Source of the DNA: Anaerobium acetethylicum
Lineage (GTDB): Bacteria > Bacillota > Clostridia > Lachnospirales > Lachnospiraceae
DNA: 64,000 bases
Assembly: GCF_900096945.1 (NCBI RefSeq)
Contig: NZ_FMKA01000004.1
Location: 62,001 to 126,000 of the forward strand
Reading direction: 5' to 3'
Part shown: in pieces, positions 44,423 to 53,915 of the stretch
Layout: every line of letters starts with the position of its first letter
Numbering within the stretch: position 1 is the first letter of the stretch
The notes under the pieces: generated by a model
The model's database searches: none
Seen by the model: only the letters and a program-made list of their open reading frames with translations
What the model was told of the DNA's origin: nothing
Program-made: the position numbers and the translations under genes

Positions 44423-44878
44423 TTAAATTTCCTCCCTGTTTATGATTTCCACAAATTTTTCAACAATTGCATATATTTTTTCATAGCATGCTCCGTATTC
44501 CTTCAGTTCTCCGCCGTAGGGGTCTGGTATATCCCCCTCCTCGCCGACAGCTTCCGTCAGGGTGTATACATTGGATGCATCTTCATGAAGTTCGAGAATC
44601 TTCTGTTTCTGCTGTTCTTCCATGACAAGAACCAGACAGTCCTCTGCCAGATCTTCTTCCGACAGAAGTATCGACACGTGCCCGTCAATCTCAAGCCTGT
44701 TGCTCTTCATGATTGCAACGGCTTTCTGGTTTGGCGGCTCGGGAAACAGTACCACCAGTCCCCTGGATCTGATCTCTAAAGGTTTCTTAACCAGCATGCT
44801 TCTCATAATCCCTGCGGCCATGGGCCCCCTGCAGGTATCGCTGGACGAAACAAAAACAACTTTATTGTAATAACTCAT
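44423..44878 (-). CDS. low-molecular-weight phosphatase-like protein with Cys-to-Ser substitution
   Basis: 151 residues. Aligns with YwlE/LMW protein phosphatases: N-terminal VVFVSSSDTCRGPMAAGIM where the family has VxFVCxGNTCRSPMA, and the C-terminal acid motif IPDPYGG (general acid Asp) is present. The catalytic Cys of the CX5R loop is replaced by Ser, and the Asn of the GN pair by Asp. In B. subtilis the equivalent ywlE lies in the same ywlC-ywlE-rpiB-upp order, where it acts as an arginine phosphatase. Here phosphatase activity is doubtful; a phospho-binding role is possible. Confidence 0.85.
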   Translation of the reverse strand: MSYYNKVVFVSSSDTCRGPMAAGIMRSMLVKKPLEIRSRGLVVLFPEPPNQKAVAIMKSNRLEIDGHVSILLSEEDLAEDCLVLVMEEQQKQKILELHEDASNVYTLTEAVGEEGDIPDPYGGELKEYGACYEKIYAIVEKFVEIINREEI

Positions 44879-44890
44879 TCCTGCTTCTCC

Positions 44891-45940
44891 TTAAATTCTG
44901 ATTATCTGATGTCCTGCCGCCTTCAGCAGCCTGTTCATAATGGCCTGTCCCATCTGCGGCGTCTGGAAGGCTTCCGTATAGATGAAATCGACATCCGAAT
45001 CATCGAATTCCCTCAGTATCCTGTACAGGTGTTTTGCTATGGATGCTTCCTCTTCTCTGGACCCGATGCTTTTTACGATTCCAGCCCTGTATTCCGCAAC
45101 GGTTTCCTCTGTGCCTATAATCCCGACTTTCATACCGGTATTCTGCTTTTCCTCTGCAAGCCTGTTTATCATCTCAACCACCTGGTCAACAGGCCCTTCC
45201 ACGATCACCAGCTCTGCCTTTGGTGCGTAATGCTTATATTTCATTCCCGGTGCTTTTGGCTTCAGTCCGCTGTCGGGCGCTATCAGCGCCTGATCGATCT
45301 CTACAGGGCCGATCACCTTTTCAATCATTTCCCTGTTGATATACCCGGGCCTGAGGATTGTCGGTGGTTCTGCGCTCATGTCCACAATTGTCGACTCCAG
45401 TCCGATATTCACGGCGCCGCCGTCGATTACCATGTCGATTTTTCCATCCAGATCTTCTATTACATGCTGCGCCAGCGTGGGACTTGGACGTCCTGAGGTA
45501 TTGGCGCTGGGGGCTGCAACATAGCCTCCTCCGGCTTCAATGAGGGCAAGTGCCACAGGGTCGGAAGGCATCCTCACGGCAACCGTGGACAGGCCTCCTG
45601 TCGTCCCTAATGGAACTGCTTCGCTTTTATTGAATACCATTGTGAGCGGTCCCGGCCAGAAGGCATCGGCCAGCCTTTTTGCCGCCTCCGGTATTTCTTT
45701 TGTAATCTTTTTCAGGTCTTCGTATTTAGCAATATGTACAATCAGCGGATTATCCGATGGCCTTCCCTTTGCCGCGTAGATTTTAGCCGAAGCTTCCTCC
45801 TGCAGGGCATCTGCACCAAGTCCATATACGGTTTCCGTAGGAAAGGCAACAAGCCCTCCCCTGCGGAGTATCTCTCCCGCCTCCGACAGGATTTCTCTGT
45901 CGATGCATGCTCTGTCTATTTTCTTAATTATTGTCTTCAT
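44891..45940 (-). CDS. threonylcarbamoyl-AMP synthase, Sua5 type
   Basis: 349 residues. An N-terminal YrdC/TsaC domain (GGLVAFPTETVYGLGADA, AKGRPSDNPLIVHI, PSANTSGRPSPT) plus the C-terminal Sua5 Rossmann-like domain (from about 230). It makes threonylcarbamoyl-AMP for the t6A37 modification of tRNAs reading ANN codons. First gene of the operon running to the dCMP deaminase. Confidence 0.95.
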   Translation of the reverse strand: MKTIIKKIDRACIDREILSEAGEILRRGGLVAFPTETVYGLGADALQEEASAKIYAAKGRPSDNPLIVHIAKYEDLKKITKEIPEAAKRLADAFWPGPLTMVFNKSEAVPLGTTGGLSTVAVRMPSDPVALALIEAGGGYVAAPSANTSGRPSPTLAQHVIEDLDGKIDMVIDGGAVNIGLESTIVDMSAEPPTILRPGYINREMIEKVIGPVEIDQALIAPDSGLKPKAPGMKYKHYAPKAELVIVEGPVDQVVEMINRLAEEKQNTGMKVGIIGTEETVAEYRAGIVKSIGSREEEASIAKHLYRILREFDDSDVDFIYTEAFQTPQMGQAIMNRLLKAAGHQIIRI

Positions 45941-45954
45941 ATTGACCTCTTATC

Positions 45955-46060
45955 TGTCCCTTCCGGGTAACGATATCGAACTATGTCCTTCTCCAAAAAA
46001 TTACCCTTCCGGATAACGATACGGGACTACGTCCTTCTCTGAAAAGTTACCATTCCGGCA
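45955..46060. repeat. two degenerate family D-like repeats in tandem
   Basis: CTTCCGGGTAACGATA...CTATGTCCTTCTC...TTAC followed by CTTCCGGATAACGATAC...CTACGTCCTTCTC...TTAC, about 52 bases apart, upstream of the Sua5-type gene. The rest of 46060-46360 shows nothing convincing. Confidence 0.6.
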
Positions 46061-46363
46061 CAATCATCCTGCCTGTTATGCCTGCTGTAATCATGTCATA
46101 CGACGTTTATTATACCACCACCCGGCCTTAAGTGAAACATTTTTTTGTTTTGCGTCTTTTTTCAGGTAGCGCGACTGCCTTGGCAGACTCTCTATCTGAT
46201 GGTGACCACTTCTGCGACATATTCCTCCTGCATATCATACACATCCACGTAAAGCATTTTAGTTTATAGGAAGTCCAAGAAATTCTCCATAAAAACCAGG
46301 GCGTCAAAAGCCCTCTTCCAACGTTCCGCTTAGTCAATTTGCACATTCGCCAGTTGCAACACA

Positions 46364-46660
46364 GTGATACAAAACATGAATTGATGAGCAGCTTTAGAAC
46401 AAAGTGGTTTCACCCCCTTCCGCTCTGCTAACCTAAAACTTGAAGGCGAAAGCACTTTGCAGTGCGGAGGGCTGATTGACGATAGTCAATCAACTACCAT
46501 AAGCCCGACTGCACATCCCCCGGAGGGTTTTCATATCATAGGACGAACTCACCTATGATATGAAGACGTTGGTACTTAGGACGCGTACTCTGCGTCCTTA
46601 CGTACCACTACGTCTTCATCTAAGCGAGAGCGCGCTGCGAATCAACATGTTTTGTATCAC
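46364..46660 (-). repeat. family A hairpin copy split by a roughly 164-bp insertion
   Basis: Ends GTGATACAAAACATG and CATGTTTTGTATCAC: both arms carry the same compensatory change (A:T for G:C). Apical stem GGACGC/GCGTCC, again compensated. Within the left arm, about 46397-46560 is extra DNA with AAAGCACTTTGCAGTGC and CATAGGACGAACTCACCTATG hairpins. Confidence 0.85.
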
Positions 46661-46731
46661 GTCCTCATTCTAAAAACTTGTGCAAATTGACGAATACCCT
46701 ACTGTAAATGGGCTTTTGACACTCCACTCCT

Positions 46732-46770
46732 ATAAATTAAAAACAGGCCCCGGACCAGGTCCGGGGCCTT
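46732..46770 (-). terminator. terminator after galE
   Basis: AGGCCCCGGACC/GGTCCGGGGCCT stem followed on the minus strand by GTTTTTAATTT. Confidence 0.9.
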
Positions 46771-46786
46771 AAGTAGATCTATGCTG

Positions 46787-47800
46787 TTATTCTTCGTATC
46801 CGTTAGGATTGTTCGACTGCCATCTCCAGGAATCTTCGCACATTTCCTCGATGCCTCTCTGGGCTTCCCAGCCGAGCTCCGCTTTCGCTTTTGCAGGATC
46901 TGCGTAGCAGGTAGCGATATCGCCAGGTCTGCGGGGTTTGATTTCATATTTGACAGGCTTTCCGCATGCCTTTTCAAAGCTCCTGACCATGTCCAGAACG
47001 CTGTATCCTTTTCCGGTTCCGAGGTTATAGATCAGGAGGCCTTTCTTTTCGCTTACTTTCTGGATCGCTTTGACATGTCCGATTGCCAGGTCTACGACAT
47101 GGATGTAGTCACGGACGCCGGTACCGTCAGGCGTATCATAATCCGAACCGAATACGCCGAGGCATGCCAGCTTTCCAACTGCAACCTGTGCAATGTAAGG
47201 AAGAAGGTTGTTCGGGATTCCTTTTGGATTTTCTCCGATCAGACCGCTCTTGTGGGCTCCGATCGGGTTGAAGTAGCGCAGAAGTATGACGTTCCACTCA
47301 GGATCTGCTGCCTGGATGTCTGTAAGGATCTGCTCGAGCATAAGTTTCGTCCTGCCGTAAGGATTTGTAGCTGACAGCGGGAAGTCTTCCGTGATCGGCA
47401 CTGTATGAGGATCTCCGTAAACAGTTGCTGATGAGCTGAACACGATATTCTTAACGCCGTGATTTCTCATGACATCGCACAGGATAAGTGTTCCCGTTAT
47501 ATTGTTATGGTAATATTCCAAAGGTTTTGCAACTGATTCTCCAACAGCCTTAAAACCTGCAAAATGGATTACCGATTCGATTTTTTCTTTCTTGAATATC
47601 TCTTCTAATGCTTCTCTGTCGAGGATATCCGCTTTGTAGAATTTCGTCTTTTTCCCGGTTATCTGCTCAACCCTTTCAAGGGATTTCTCGCTTGAGTTGC
47701 TGAGATTATCCACAACTACAACTTCATAACCTTCATTTAATAGTTCCACACATGTGTGGCTTCCGATATAACCAGCCCCGCCTGTTACTAAAATCGCCAT
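46787..47800 (-). CDS. galE: UDP-glucose 4-epimerase
   Basis: 337 residues. Rossmann motif [17 protein letters not shown], catalytic [10 protein letters not shown] with YGRTK (Tyr-Lys pair), and [17 protein letters not shown]. Interconverts UDP-glucose and UDP-galactose (and perhaps the GlcNAc/GalNAc pair). Follows the sugar-kinase-like gene by 110 bases; AGGAGGTAAAG precedes its start. Confidence 0.97.
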   Translation of the reverse strand: MAILVTGGAGYIGSHTCVELLNEGYEVVVVDNLSNSSEKSLERVEQITGKKTKFYKADILDREALEEIFKKEKIESVIHFAGFKAVGESVAKPLEYYHNNITGTLILCDVMRNHGVKNIVFSSSATVYGDPHTVPITEDFPLSATNPYGRTKLMLEQILTDIQAADPEWNVILLRYFNPIGAHKSGLIGENPKGIPNNLLPYIAQVAVGKLACLGVFGSDYDTPDGTGVRDYIHVVDLAIGHVKAIQKVSEKKGLLIYNLGTGKGYSVLDMVRSFEKACGKPVKYEIKPRRPGDIATCYADPAKAKAELGWEAQRGIEEMCEDSWRWQSNNPNGYEE

Positions 47801-47909
47801 ATTCTTTACCTCCTGAAATAGTCTTTACCATTATCCTATAACTATTTCCCGAACTTTTCAACTACTTTTTTTATTTTAATTCATTTTTCTTATTTTTAAT
47901 GCGATTTTA

Positions 47910-49007
47910 CTATTTTGCATATTTTTTTACTATTCTGTTCATGATTTCCCACTTGTTTTCCATGTCCGCAACCAGCCTGAACTGCGTGCGGCAACGCTCC
48001 AGATTGTGATTTTCCCTGTGGATCTTGAAGTATACGTCTCCCTGCAGATAGTCGATCAGAAACCTGATTCCGCATTCAAACGTCATAAGCTTTGCACCCA
48101 TGGGCATCATCTCTATTTCCTTTTTTGTAAGCTTTCCTGCACAGCCTTCCAGATATCCTCTCGTGTAAATTTCAAACAGGATCATATCGCAGGATACTTT
48201 GCTCAGATCCTGTTCGTCCTCTGCTGCAGTGCTGGCGCCAAAACGTATCGAATCTCCAAAATCATATACAGAAAGTCCCGGCATCACTGTATCGAGGTCT
48301 ACCACGCAGAGGCCTTTTCCTGTCGTATCATCTATCATGACGTTGTTGAGCTTGGTGTCGTTATGGGTTACCCTGACAGGAAGTTCGCCTCTTTCAGCCA
48401 TTTCTGTCAGCACATGAGCCTCTTTTTCCCGTTCGATGGCAAAATCGATTTCCTCCTGTACACCGGATGCCCGGCCGCACGGATCTTCCGCAACCACTTT
48501 CTTTAGCATCTCCAGTCTTTTCGCAGTGTTATGGAAATCTGCAATGGTCTCATTCAGATTCTCTACCGGGTATTCCGACAGAAGTCTCTGGAAATTGCCG
48601 AATACGATTGCACTCTGGTAAAAACACTCCGGATCTTCAACCCGGTCATAGGCTGTTGCACCCTCTATGAAGTCATATGCGCGCCAATAGCCTCCCGTCA
48701 AATCCCGGCAGTAAGGTTTCCCATTTTCTGTAAGAATGATGTTGAGGGTCTCCCTCCTTGGATCCCCTCCCCTTTTGATTGCCTGCTCACGAATATATGC
48801 GGTTACGTTCTGTATATTTTCCATCACTGCCTCAGGCCTTTTGAATACTTTATGATTCATCTTCTGAAGAAGTATTTTTTTTCTGCTTCCTTCCCCATGC
48901 ATATACTCTATGACGAAAGTATCATTGATATGGCCGGTTCCATAAGGCCTGTCTGAAATAATCCCGTCTTCTATTCCATATGCAGAAAGCACTTCCTGTT
49001 TTTCCAT
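47910..49007 (-). CDS. APH-fold sugar kinase, NahK-like (N-acetylhexosamine 1-kinase candidate)
   Basis: 365 residues from the ATG at 49007, directly after GGAGGATAATAAC. Choline/aminoglycoside kinase fold: Brenner-type motif VTHNDTKLNNVMID and CVVDLDTVMPGL (metal-binding Asp), with GTGHINDTFVIEY as the nucleotide loop. Members beside galE include N-acetylhexosamine 1-kinase of the lacto-N-biose/galacto-N-biose pathway. That pairing supports, but does not prove, 1-phosphorylation of GlcNAc or GalNAc. Other small-molecule kinases of the fold remain possible. Confidence 0.8.
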   Translation of the reverse strand: MEKQEVLSAYGIEDGIISDRPYGTGHINDTFVIEYMHGEGSRKKILLQKMNHKVFKRPEAVMENIQNVTAYIREQAIKRGGDPRRETLNIILTENGKPYCRDLTGGYWRAYDFIEGATAYDRVEDPECFYQSAIVFGNFQRLLSEYPVENLNETIADFHNTAKRLEMLKKVVAEDPCGRASGVQEEIDFAIEREKEAHVLTEMAERGELPVRVTHNDTKLNNVMIDDTTGKGLCVVDLDTVMPGLSVYDFGDSIRFGASTAAEDEQDLSKVSCDMILFEIYTRGYLEGCAGKLTKKEIEMMPMGAKLMTFECGIRFLIDYLQGDVYFKIHRENHNLERCRTQFRLVADMENKWEIMNRIVKKYAK

Positions 49008-49373
49008 GTTATTATCCTCCGTTCTTTTCAGCATGATAACTGCTCTGAACAGTCACTTCAAAAAGATTTTGTCTCACATAGTTGTTATTATAGTGTACCC
49101 CTAAATTTTAAGCTTTGTCTGATTAGTTAGAATATTTGCAGAATCATGTTTTTCTCTTTGATTTTATCGCCTTTTTAAGTTATCATATAAGTACAACACG
49201 CCGGTTCCACCAACTGCCGCGTGTCCCTGTACGTGAATTTTGTCCGATTTTTTCTTTTTTTGTTCTTTTTTTTTCGTTATGGTCCGATAACTATAATAAC
49301 TCCCCCCAGAGTTTCAATTTCGATCATTACGGAAATTCTATTCAGCACGAAAACATCATAAAGGAGATTTATT

Positions 49374-50303
49374 ATGTCTTACGAATCCATCTCGTTGAAA
49401 CAGGAGCTTGTAATAAATCAGATCGTGACTATCCATTATTTTGAATATGCAAGTGATTTTTCTTATTCTGGCGAAAGCCATGATTTTTGGGAAATAATGT
49501 GCGTAGACAAGGGTGAAGTGCATGTTGTCGCCGATGACAGGTCATACACCTTAAAAAAAGGGGACATCATTTTTCACAAGCCTAACGAATTTCATGCGCT
49601 GAAGGCCAATGGCCAGATTGCGCCAAACATTGTTGTTCTTTCCTTTGTCTGTAATTCAGAATGTATGCGTTTTTTTGAAAACAAGGTGCTTTCTATTTCC
49701 GAGGCTGAACGCTACCTTCTGGCACAGATTATCGTCGAAGCAAAAAAAACATATAAGAGCAAACTCAACGACCCCTTCCTGGAAAAGCTGATGCATGCCG
49801 ACCATGTTCCTTTCGGATCAGAACAGCTGATCAAGCTTTTCCTGGAGCAGTTCTTCCTTCAGCTTTACAGAAGATATACGACCGTTGAGGAGATGAACAG
49901 CACGCTTCCAAAGACCCTCAAAAAGAAAAATGAAAACCAGCTCTATTCCTGTATCATAAACTATCTTGAAAACAACATACAGAAGCATCTGACCATAGAG
50001 CAGATCTGCAAAGATAACATAATCGGACGTTCCCAGCTCCAGAAGCTCTTCCGCTACAAGCACAACTGCGGTGTGATCGACTATTTCTGCAAAATGAAAA
50101 TCGATATGGCAAAGCAGCTGATCCGTGACAACCACATGAATTTCACCCAGATATCCGACTACCTGGGATACACCTCGATCCATTATTTCTCGAGGCAGTT
50201 CAAGCAGGTGACCGAAATGACGCCTTCCGAGTACTCGTCGTCCATCAAAGTTCTGGCTGAAAAGTCTAAATGCCAGAGCAGCTATCAGTCTTTTTATTGC
50301 TGA
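49374..50303 (+). CDS. AraC-family regulator
   Basis: 309 residues; AAAGGAGATTT before the ATG. N-terminal cupin (HDFWEIMCVDKGEVHVVADD, LKKGDIIFHKPNEFHAL) and C-terminal HTH (LTIEQICKDNIIGRSQLQKLFRYKHN, FTQISDYLGYTSIHYFSRQFKQVTEMTPSEY). Divergent from the NahK-like/galE pair, so it may control it. The 366-base gap has TATAAT-like boxes for both directions (near 49091 and 49282) but no clear operator. Confidence 0.92.
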   Translation: MSYESISLKQELVINQIVTIHYFEYASDFSYSGESHDFWEIMCVDKGEVHVVADDRSYTLKKGDIIFHKPNEFHALKANGQIAPNIVVLSFVCNSECMRFFENKVLSISEAERYLLAQIIVEAKKTYKSKLNDPFLEKLMHADHVPFGSEQLIKLFLEQFFLQLYRRYTTVEEMNSTLPKTLKKKNENQLYSCIINYLENNIQKHLTIEQICKDNIIGRSQLQKLFRYKHNCGVIDYFCKMKIDMAKQLIRDNHMNFTQISDYLGYTSIHYFSRQFKQVTEMTPSEYSSSIKVLAEKSKCQSSYQSFYC

Positions 50304-50315
50304 TATTTGCGGGTG

Positions 50316-50355
50316 AAAAAATGCACACATGCCTTTCAGCATGTGTGCATTTTTT
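50316..50355. terminator. bidirectional terminator
   Basis: Perfect 17-base arms (AAAAAATGCACACATGC and complement) with a 6-base loop. It serves the AraC gene and the convergent GH18 gene, whose stop codon lies inside it. Confidence 0.95.
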
Positions 50356-52048
50356 AATTTACGTATTTGATGATGGTATCCCAGATACTGCTCTTTTCAA
50401 GCCCAAGCTTCCATGATGCTACTCCGGCGAGCTCGTATTCCGTTATCAGCTTCATCTTTTCTTCAATCGATTTTTCCTCTTCCAGCCATACCTTGTAGGT
50501 GGCGCCGTCCTTTGCGTACTCGCCATAGTACTGGCCTGTCGTCTCATCCCACACCGGCGTCACTCCATTGCTGCTGAGTCTTGCCTGTGCTTCTCCCATT
50601 CCGAGGGCTTCACTTGTTATGGTGACATTGTCCCCTTCTGTCACTTCCTTCCATACTCTTGTATAGAAAGGAACTGCATTGATGACCTTCTCCTTCGGAA
50701 CTTCCTTCAGCGTGTTCTCGATTCCCCTTTTTACGAAACCAAGGGACGCTACGGATCCGCTTTCCTCCGATCCGGCGAAGTGTTCGTCATATCCCATTAT
50801 GATTACGTAGTCGGCAACAATGCCCTGCTCTCTTCTGTTATAATGGTTGGAATATGCTTCCGGAACATAATTATCGACGGAAAGGATGATTCCATTCTTC
50901 CTGCACTTGATTGAAAGTTCCCTGATGAACTGGATAAACGGTTCTCCTGCCTCTGTACTCAGCTGCTCGAAATCCACGTTGATCCCATCCAGATTATATT
51001 CAATCGCTGCTGCAATCAGCTGGTTGGTCAATTTTTCCCGTTTAGAAGTATAGCTCAGAACCTGGTAGGTATCTACACCTTCCTTGAAATTATCCACCAG
51101 TCCCCATACTTCAACACCGATCTGATGGGCATGCTCTACATAGGAGGTGTTTGCCAGATTCGATATATCCCCTTCATTATTCGAAAGCGAGAACCATGTG
51201 GGCGAAATGGTATTTATGCCTTTTGTCTCTGCAAGCAGGGTGAGCATTGCATTATTGGCTGCCTGGTTCGTCACCTGATGCCACACCAGATTGATCTTGT
51301 AATCCTTTGAAATGCTGGTGTATACAGGCTCTGTAAATTCCCTGCTGGTTTCCTTTGTCTTTTCGCCTGTCAGCTTTTTGTTCTCTATATATCCGATATA
51401 TCCGTCTTCAGTATGGACCTTCGCCCATTTTTCACCTTTTTCTATTACGAATACGCTGCTGCCTTTTTTGACTTCTGTCAGGATCGGGCTTTTAATCCCG
51501 CCCTTCAGACGGACGCTGCCATCTTTTTTTACCTCTGCATAGGCAGTCTCACCCCATTCATGGGTAATCTGCACGCGGTTCGGTTCCGCAAGGTATTCAT
51601 ATTCCAGGTTCGTATATTTCTGGACAAAATCAATGGCTACATAAGCCTTTTCTCCGTCCATCTTGAAAATATCATAATTCTCGCTTACTTTTTCTTTTGT
51701 AATGTAATAATCCTTGCTGCCAAGATCTGCTCTTATCACATCATCAGGGGTTGTATACAGCAGCAGATTTTCGTTGCTGTCCCAGTAGAATCTGGAATTA
51801 AGATATGTTTTTACCGTTTCATAATCAATGTATACCGTTCTATCCACTATCAGGCCTTTTGCCTCTAAAAGTTCGTTTCCTATTATAACTGCGGTCTCGT
51901 CCTCTTCCGACAGTGAAAAATATTCCTTCAGATCCGCCCTGTCTTTTGTCGGCGTATATTTTTTGATCAGACTGCCCACAACCATCACTGTTGCTGCCAA
52001 AATAATCAATGCCAGTGCGACCAGTATCGGAATTACCTTTTTTCTCAT
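50354..52048 (-). CDS. anchored GH18 glycosidase-like protein with SH3 domain
   Basis: 564 residues. N-terminal membrane anchor (about 5-28); a copper-amine-oxidase-N-like domain (about 50-165, TVYIDYETVKTYLNSRFYWDSNENLLLYT); a bacterial SH3 (about 185-235, GSSVFVIEKGEKWAKVHTEDGYIGYIENKKL); GH18 barrel (about 255-560) with the catalytic region YNLDGINVDFEQL (DxxxDxE) and WKLGLEKSSIW. Relatives (YdhD/SleL-like) act on spore or cell-wall glycan outside the membrane. Start follows AGGGAGGTGC. Confidence 0.9.
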   Translation of the reverse strand: MRKKVIPILVALALIILAATVMVVGSLIKKYTPTKDRADLKEYFSLSEEDETAVIIGNELLEAKGLIVDRTVYIDYETVKTYLNSRFYWDSNENLLLYTTPDDVIRADLGSKDYYITKEKVSENYDIFKMDGEKAYVAIDFVQKYTNLEYEYLAEPNRVQITHEWGETAYAEVKKDGSVRLKGGIKSPILTEVKKGSSVFVIEKGEKWAKVHTEDGYIGYIENKKLTGEKTKETSREFTEPVYTSISKDYKINLVWHQVTNQAANNAMLTLLAETKGINTISPTWFSLSNNEGDISNLANTSYVEHAHQIGVEVWGLVDNFKEGVDTYQVLSYTSKREKLTNQLIAAAIEYNLDGINVDFEQLSTEAGEPFIQFIRELSIKCRKNGIILSVDNYVPEAYSNHYNRREQGIVADYVIIMGYDEHFAGSEESGSVASLGFVKRGIENTLKEVPKEKVINAVPFYTRVWKEVTEGDNVTITSEALGMGEAQARLSSNGVTPVWDETTGQYYGEYAKDGATYKVWLEEEKSIEEKMKLITEYELAGVASWKLGLEKSSIWDTIIKYVN

Positions 52049-52134
52049 TTTTGAGCACCTCCCTAACTGTATCTATTATAGCATTGATTATGGGCAACGT
52101 CATTACGAATCTCTACATTATTTCCTGATTTTGC

Positions 52135-52177
52135 AGCATGTTGTTACTGTTCACTCAGTGACCAGTAACAGCATGTT
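52135..52177. mobile_element. 27-bp mini-element with exact 8-bp target duplication
   Basis: The element 52143-52169 is only a palindrome: left GTTACTGTTCAC, right GTGACCAGTAAC. It is flanked on both sides by AGCATGTT (52135-52142, 52170-52177). A second GTTACTGCTCAC...GTGAACATCAGCAAC copy follows immediately. The rest of 52205-52420 shows no gene. Confidence 0.8.
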
Positions 52178-52426
52178 ACTGCTCACAAGGTGAACATCAG
52201 CAACTTTCCCTCCCACGTATAAACGCTTCCCTTTCAGCTTTCAGGCCACTGTATTACATGAATCTTATCTCTTAAATATCCAATTCATCCACTCCACTGT
52301 CCTTCCAAGAACTTCGGTTCTGCATAGAGGGGCTTCTATAACCGTTTGTTTATGGGGACAAAATGGCCTTCTGGCTTTCCCTTTCGCTGCTTTGAAAATT
52401 TATGGCTGGTGTTTCTTATTATGATT

Positions 52427-52480
52427 TTTTGATCTGGTTCTTTGATCTGGTTCTTTGATCTGGTTCTTTGATTTGTCTTT
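52427..52480. repeat. 13-bp tandem repeat
   Basis: Three exact copies of TTTGATCTGGTTC plus a degenerate fourth, followed by T-rich DNA up to the small ORF at 52590. Confidence 0.8.
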
Positions 52481-52589
52481 TCTCTTTGGCTTGAAATTAT
52501 GGCTTTTGATCTCAGGCCGTGTTATGGCTTTTTCGTTGGCTTATTCTTGTTGCTTTTTTGTGGTTTTTTTGTGTCTTTTACGATTTCTG

Positions 52590-52808
52590 CTAGATATTGA
52601 TTCTGTCGAACCTGATCTGCAGCAGTTCACCCTTCTCATTCATTACATAATCCATCATATACGGATTGTCTTCCCTGAGCAGGCAGGCCTCTGCCGCCTG
52701 ATAAGAGCTCCACTTCTCCTCCCCGAAACTCAGATAGATGCCCCGGTTCTCGTATTGTCTGAACATATCCATCATATCTGACATTTTTTCCATGGCTGCT
52801 TCTTCCAT
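52590..52808 (-). CDS. small hypothetical protein
   Basis: 72 residues, not recognised. Met-rich N-terminus (MEKMSDMMDMFRQY), then GIYLSFGEEKWSSYQAAEACLLREDNPYMMDYVMNEKGELLQIRFDRI. This is a well-balanced soluble composition that looks like a real domain. A GGGGAG site lies 13 bases before the first ATG and further from the second (52793), so the start is uncertain. It lies about 130 bases downstream of the SAF-domain gene on the same strand and may belong to that cluster. Confidence 0.55.
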   Translation of the reverse strand: MEEAAMEKMSDMMDMFRQYENRGIYLSFGEEKWSSYQAAEACLLREDNPYMMDYVMNEKGELLQIRFDRINI

Positions 52809-52937
52809 TTTCAGAATTTATCTCCCCTTAGATTTTTGCGTGCCTGCAGGCTTTTCCTTTTGCCGGACAAAGAAGGTAACTGCTTTTCATTCTATATTTT
52901 CGTGATATATTTCCTGCTCCGGTCGGCCCTCTGCACC

Positions 52938-53906
52938 TTATTCAAAAAATTCTATTTCTTCAGGACCCTTATCCTCTTTTACGGCATACTCCCCTGAGGC
53001 ATCTGCTCCGTTTCCATTCAGACTGACGTCCGTTTCCGGGTTTTCTACGCTCCGCAGAACGCTGCCCAGAGAACCGTTCAGATATCCTGCTATGTTGCCG
53101 TTCAGGGTCTCCCTCCTCTTCTCCTCTCCTTCAAAATAAATCTTTTCTCCCATGTTCGGATCCCAGCCCATAAGGCCAAACACCTGCGGATTCACAGGAT
53201 AATTGGTTTTTGCCGGCTTCTGGAATTCCTCGACATATTTTATCGCATACAATTCTGCATCCGTATAAAGCACCGTGTCGACATAAGCACTTGCCAGCCT
53301 GAGAATCTCCTCTTCTGATACGCAGAGGCTTACGGACTCTGTTCCCGAGCCCGCCTCCGCTCCTGAGCCTTCCGCTTCAGCCGCTTTTGCAACGGTGCCC
53401 AGTACCTTTTTATGTCCCGCCACGATATAATCCTCCCCATCCGGGAAAACGATTCTGATGTCCACGTAGTCATCCTTCTCAAGTCCCTCAGGCAGGCTTA
53501 TATGGGTGAAATCCTGCAGCCTCAGATCCGGAAGGATCTCTTCTCCCTCATACAGGACTGCACTGCTTATGACCGCGCCCTTCTTCATGCTGAGGCTGCA
53601 TCTTTTTCCGATTACCTGATCTTCCGAAAGCGCTTCATAGATGCTGCCTTCTTCTCCCACTATGGAGATACGCACAAGGTCTTCTTCCATAATGACATGG
53701 CTCTCCTGCAGATCGTGCTTCAGGATGTAGCCCTGTGCCCTTTCCGCCGTCTCGGCTTCCGCTTTCACCTGGGCCAGCTCGGTTCTGCAGCCGCCCAGGC
53801 TGACGCCCATGTAGGCGGCAGTTGCGGCCAGGGGGATGCCCGCTATGCAGGCTCCTGCAGCACAGGCAATGGCCGCGTTCTTTCTTCTTAATCTAATGAA
53901 TGACAT
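52938..53906 (-). CDS. SAF-domain (CpaB/RcpC-like) membrane protein
   Basis: 322 residues from the ATG at 53906, which follows GGAGGTGTGG. One N-terminal membrane segment (AAIACAAGACIAGIPLAATAAYMG), a short coiled region, then an SAF domain (about 55-130: GYILKHDLQESHVIMEEDLVRIS, VIGKRCSLSMKKGAVISSAVL) and a CpaB-type continuation (HISLPEGLEKDDYVDIRIVFPDGEDYIVAGHKKVLG). The tail is acidic. CpaB proteins belong to Flp/Tad pilus machines, but no CpaF, TadB/C or pilin gene is nearby. Third gene of the kinase cluster. Confidence 0.82.
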   Translation of the reverse strand: MSFIRLRRKNAAIACAAGACIAGIPLAATAAYMGVSLGGCRTELAQVKAEAETAERAQGYILKHDLQESHVIMEEDLVRISIVGEEGSIYEALSEDQVIGKRCSLSMKKGAVISSAVLYEGEEILPDLRLQDFTHISLPEGLEKDDYVDIRIVFPDGEDYIVAGHKKVLGTVAKAAEAEGSGAEAGSGTESVSLCVSEEEILRLASAYVDTVLYTDAELYAIKYVEEFQKPAKTNYPVNPQVFGLMGWDPNMGEKIYFEGEEKRRETLNGNIAGYLNGSLGSVLRSVENPETDVSLNGNGADASGEYAVKEDKGPEEIEFFE

Positions 53907-53915
53907 CCACACCTC

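Noticed and set aside
46128-46346. 72-codon minus-strand frame in the repeat-rich gap
   Set aside because: No ribosome site, atypical composition, and another frame over the same DNA also gives short pieces; no support for a protein.
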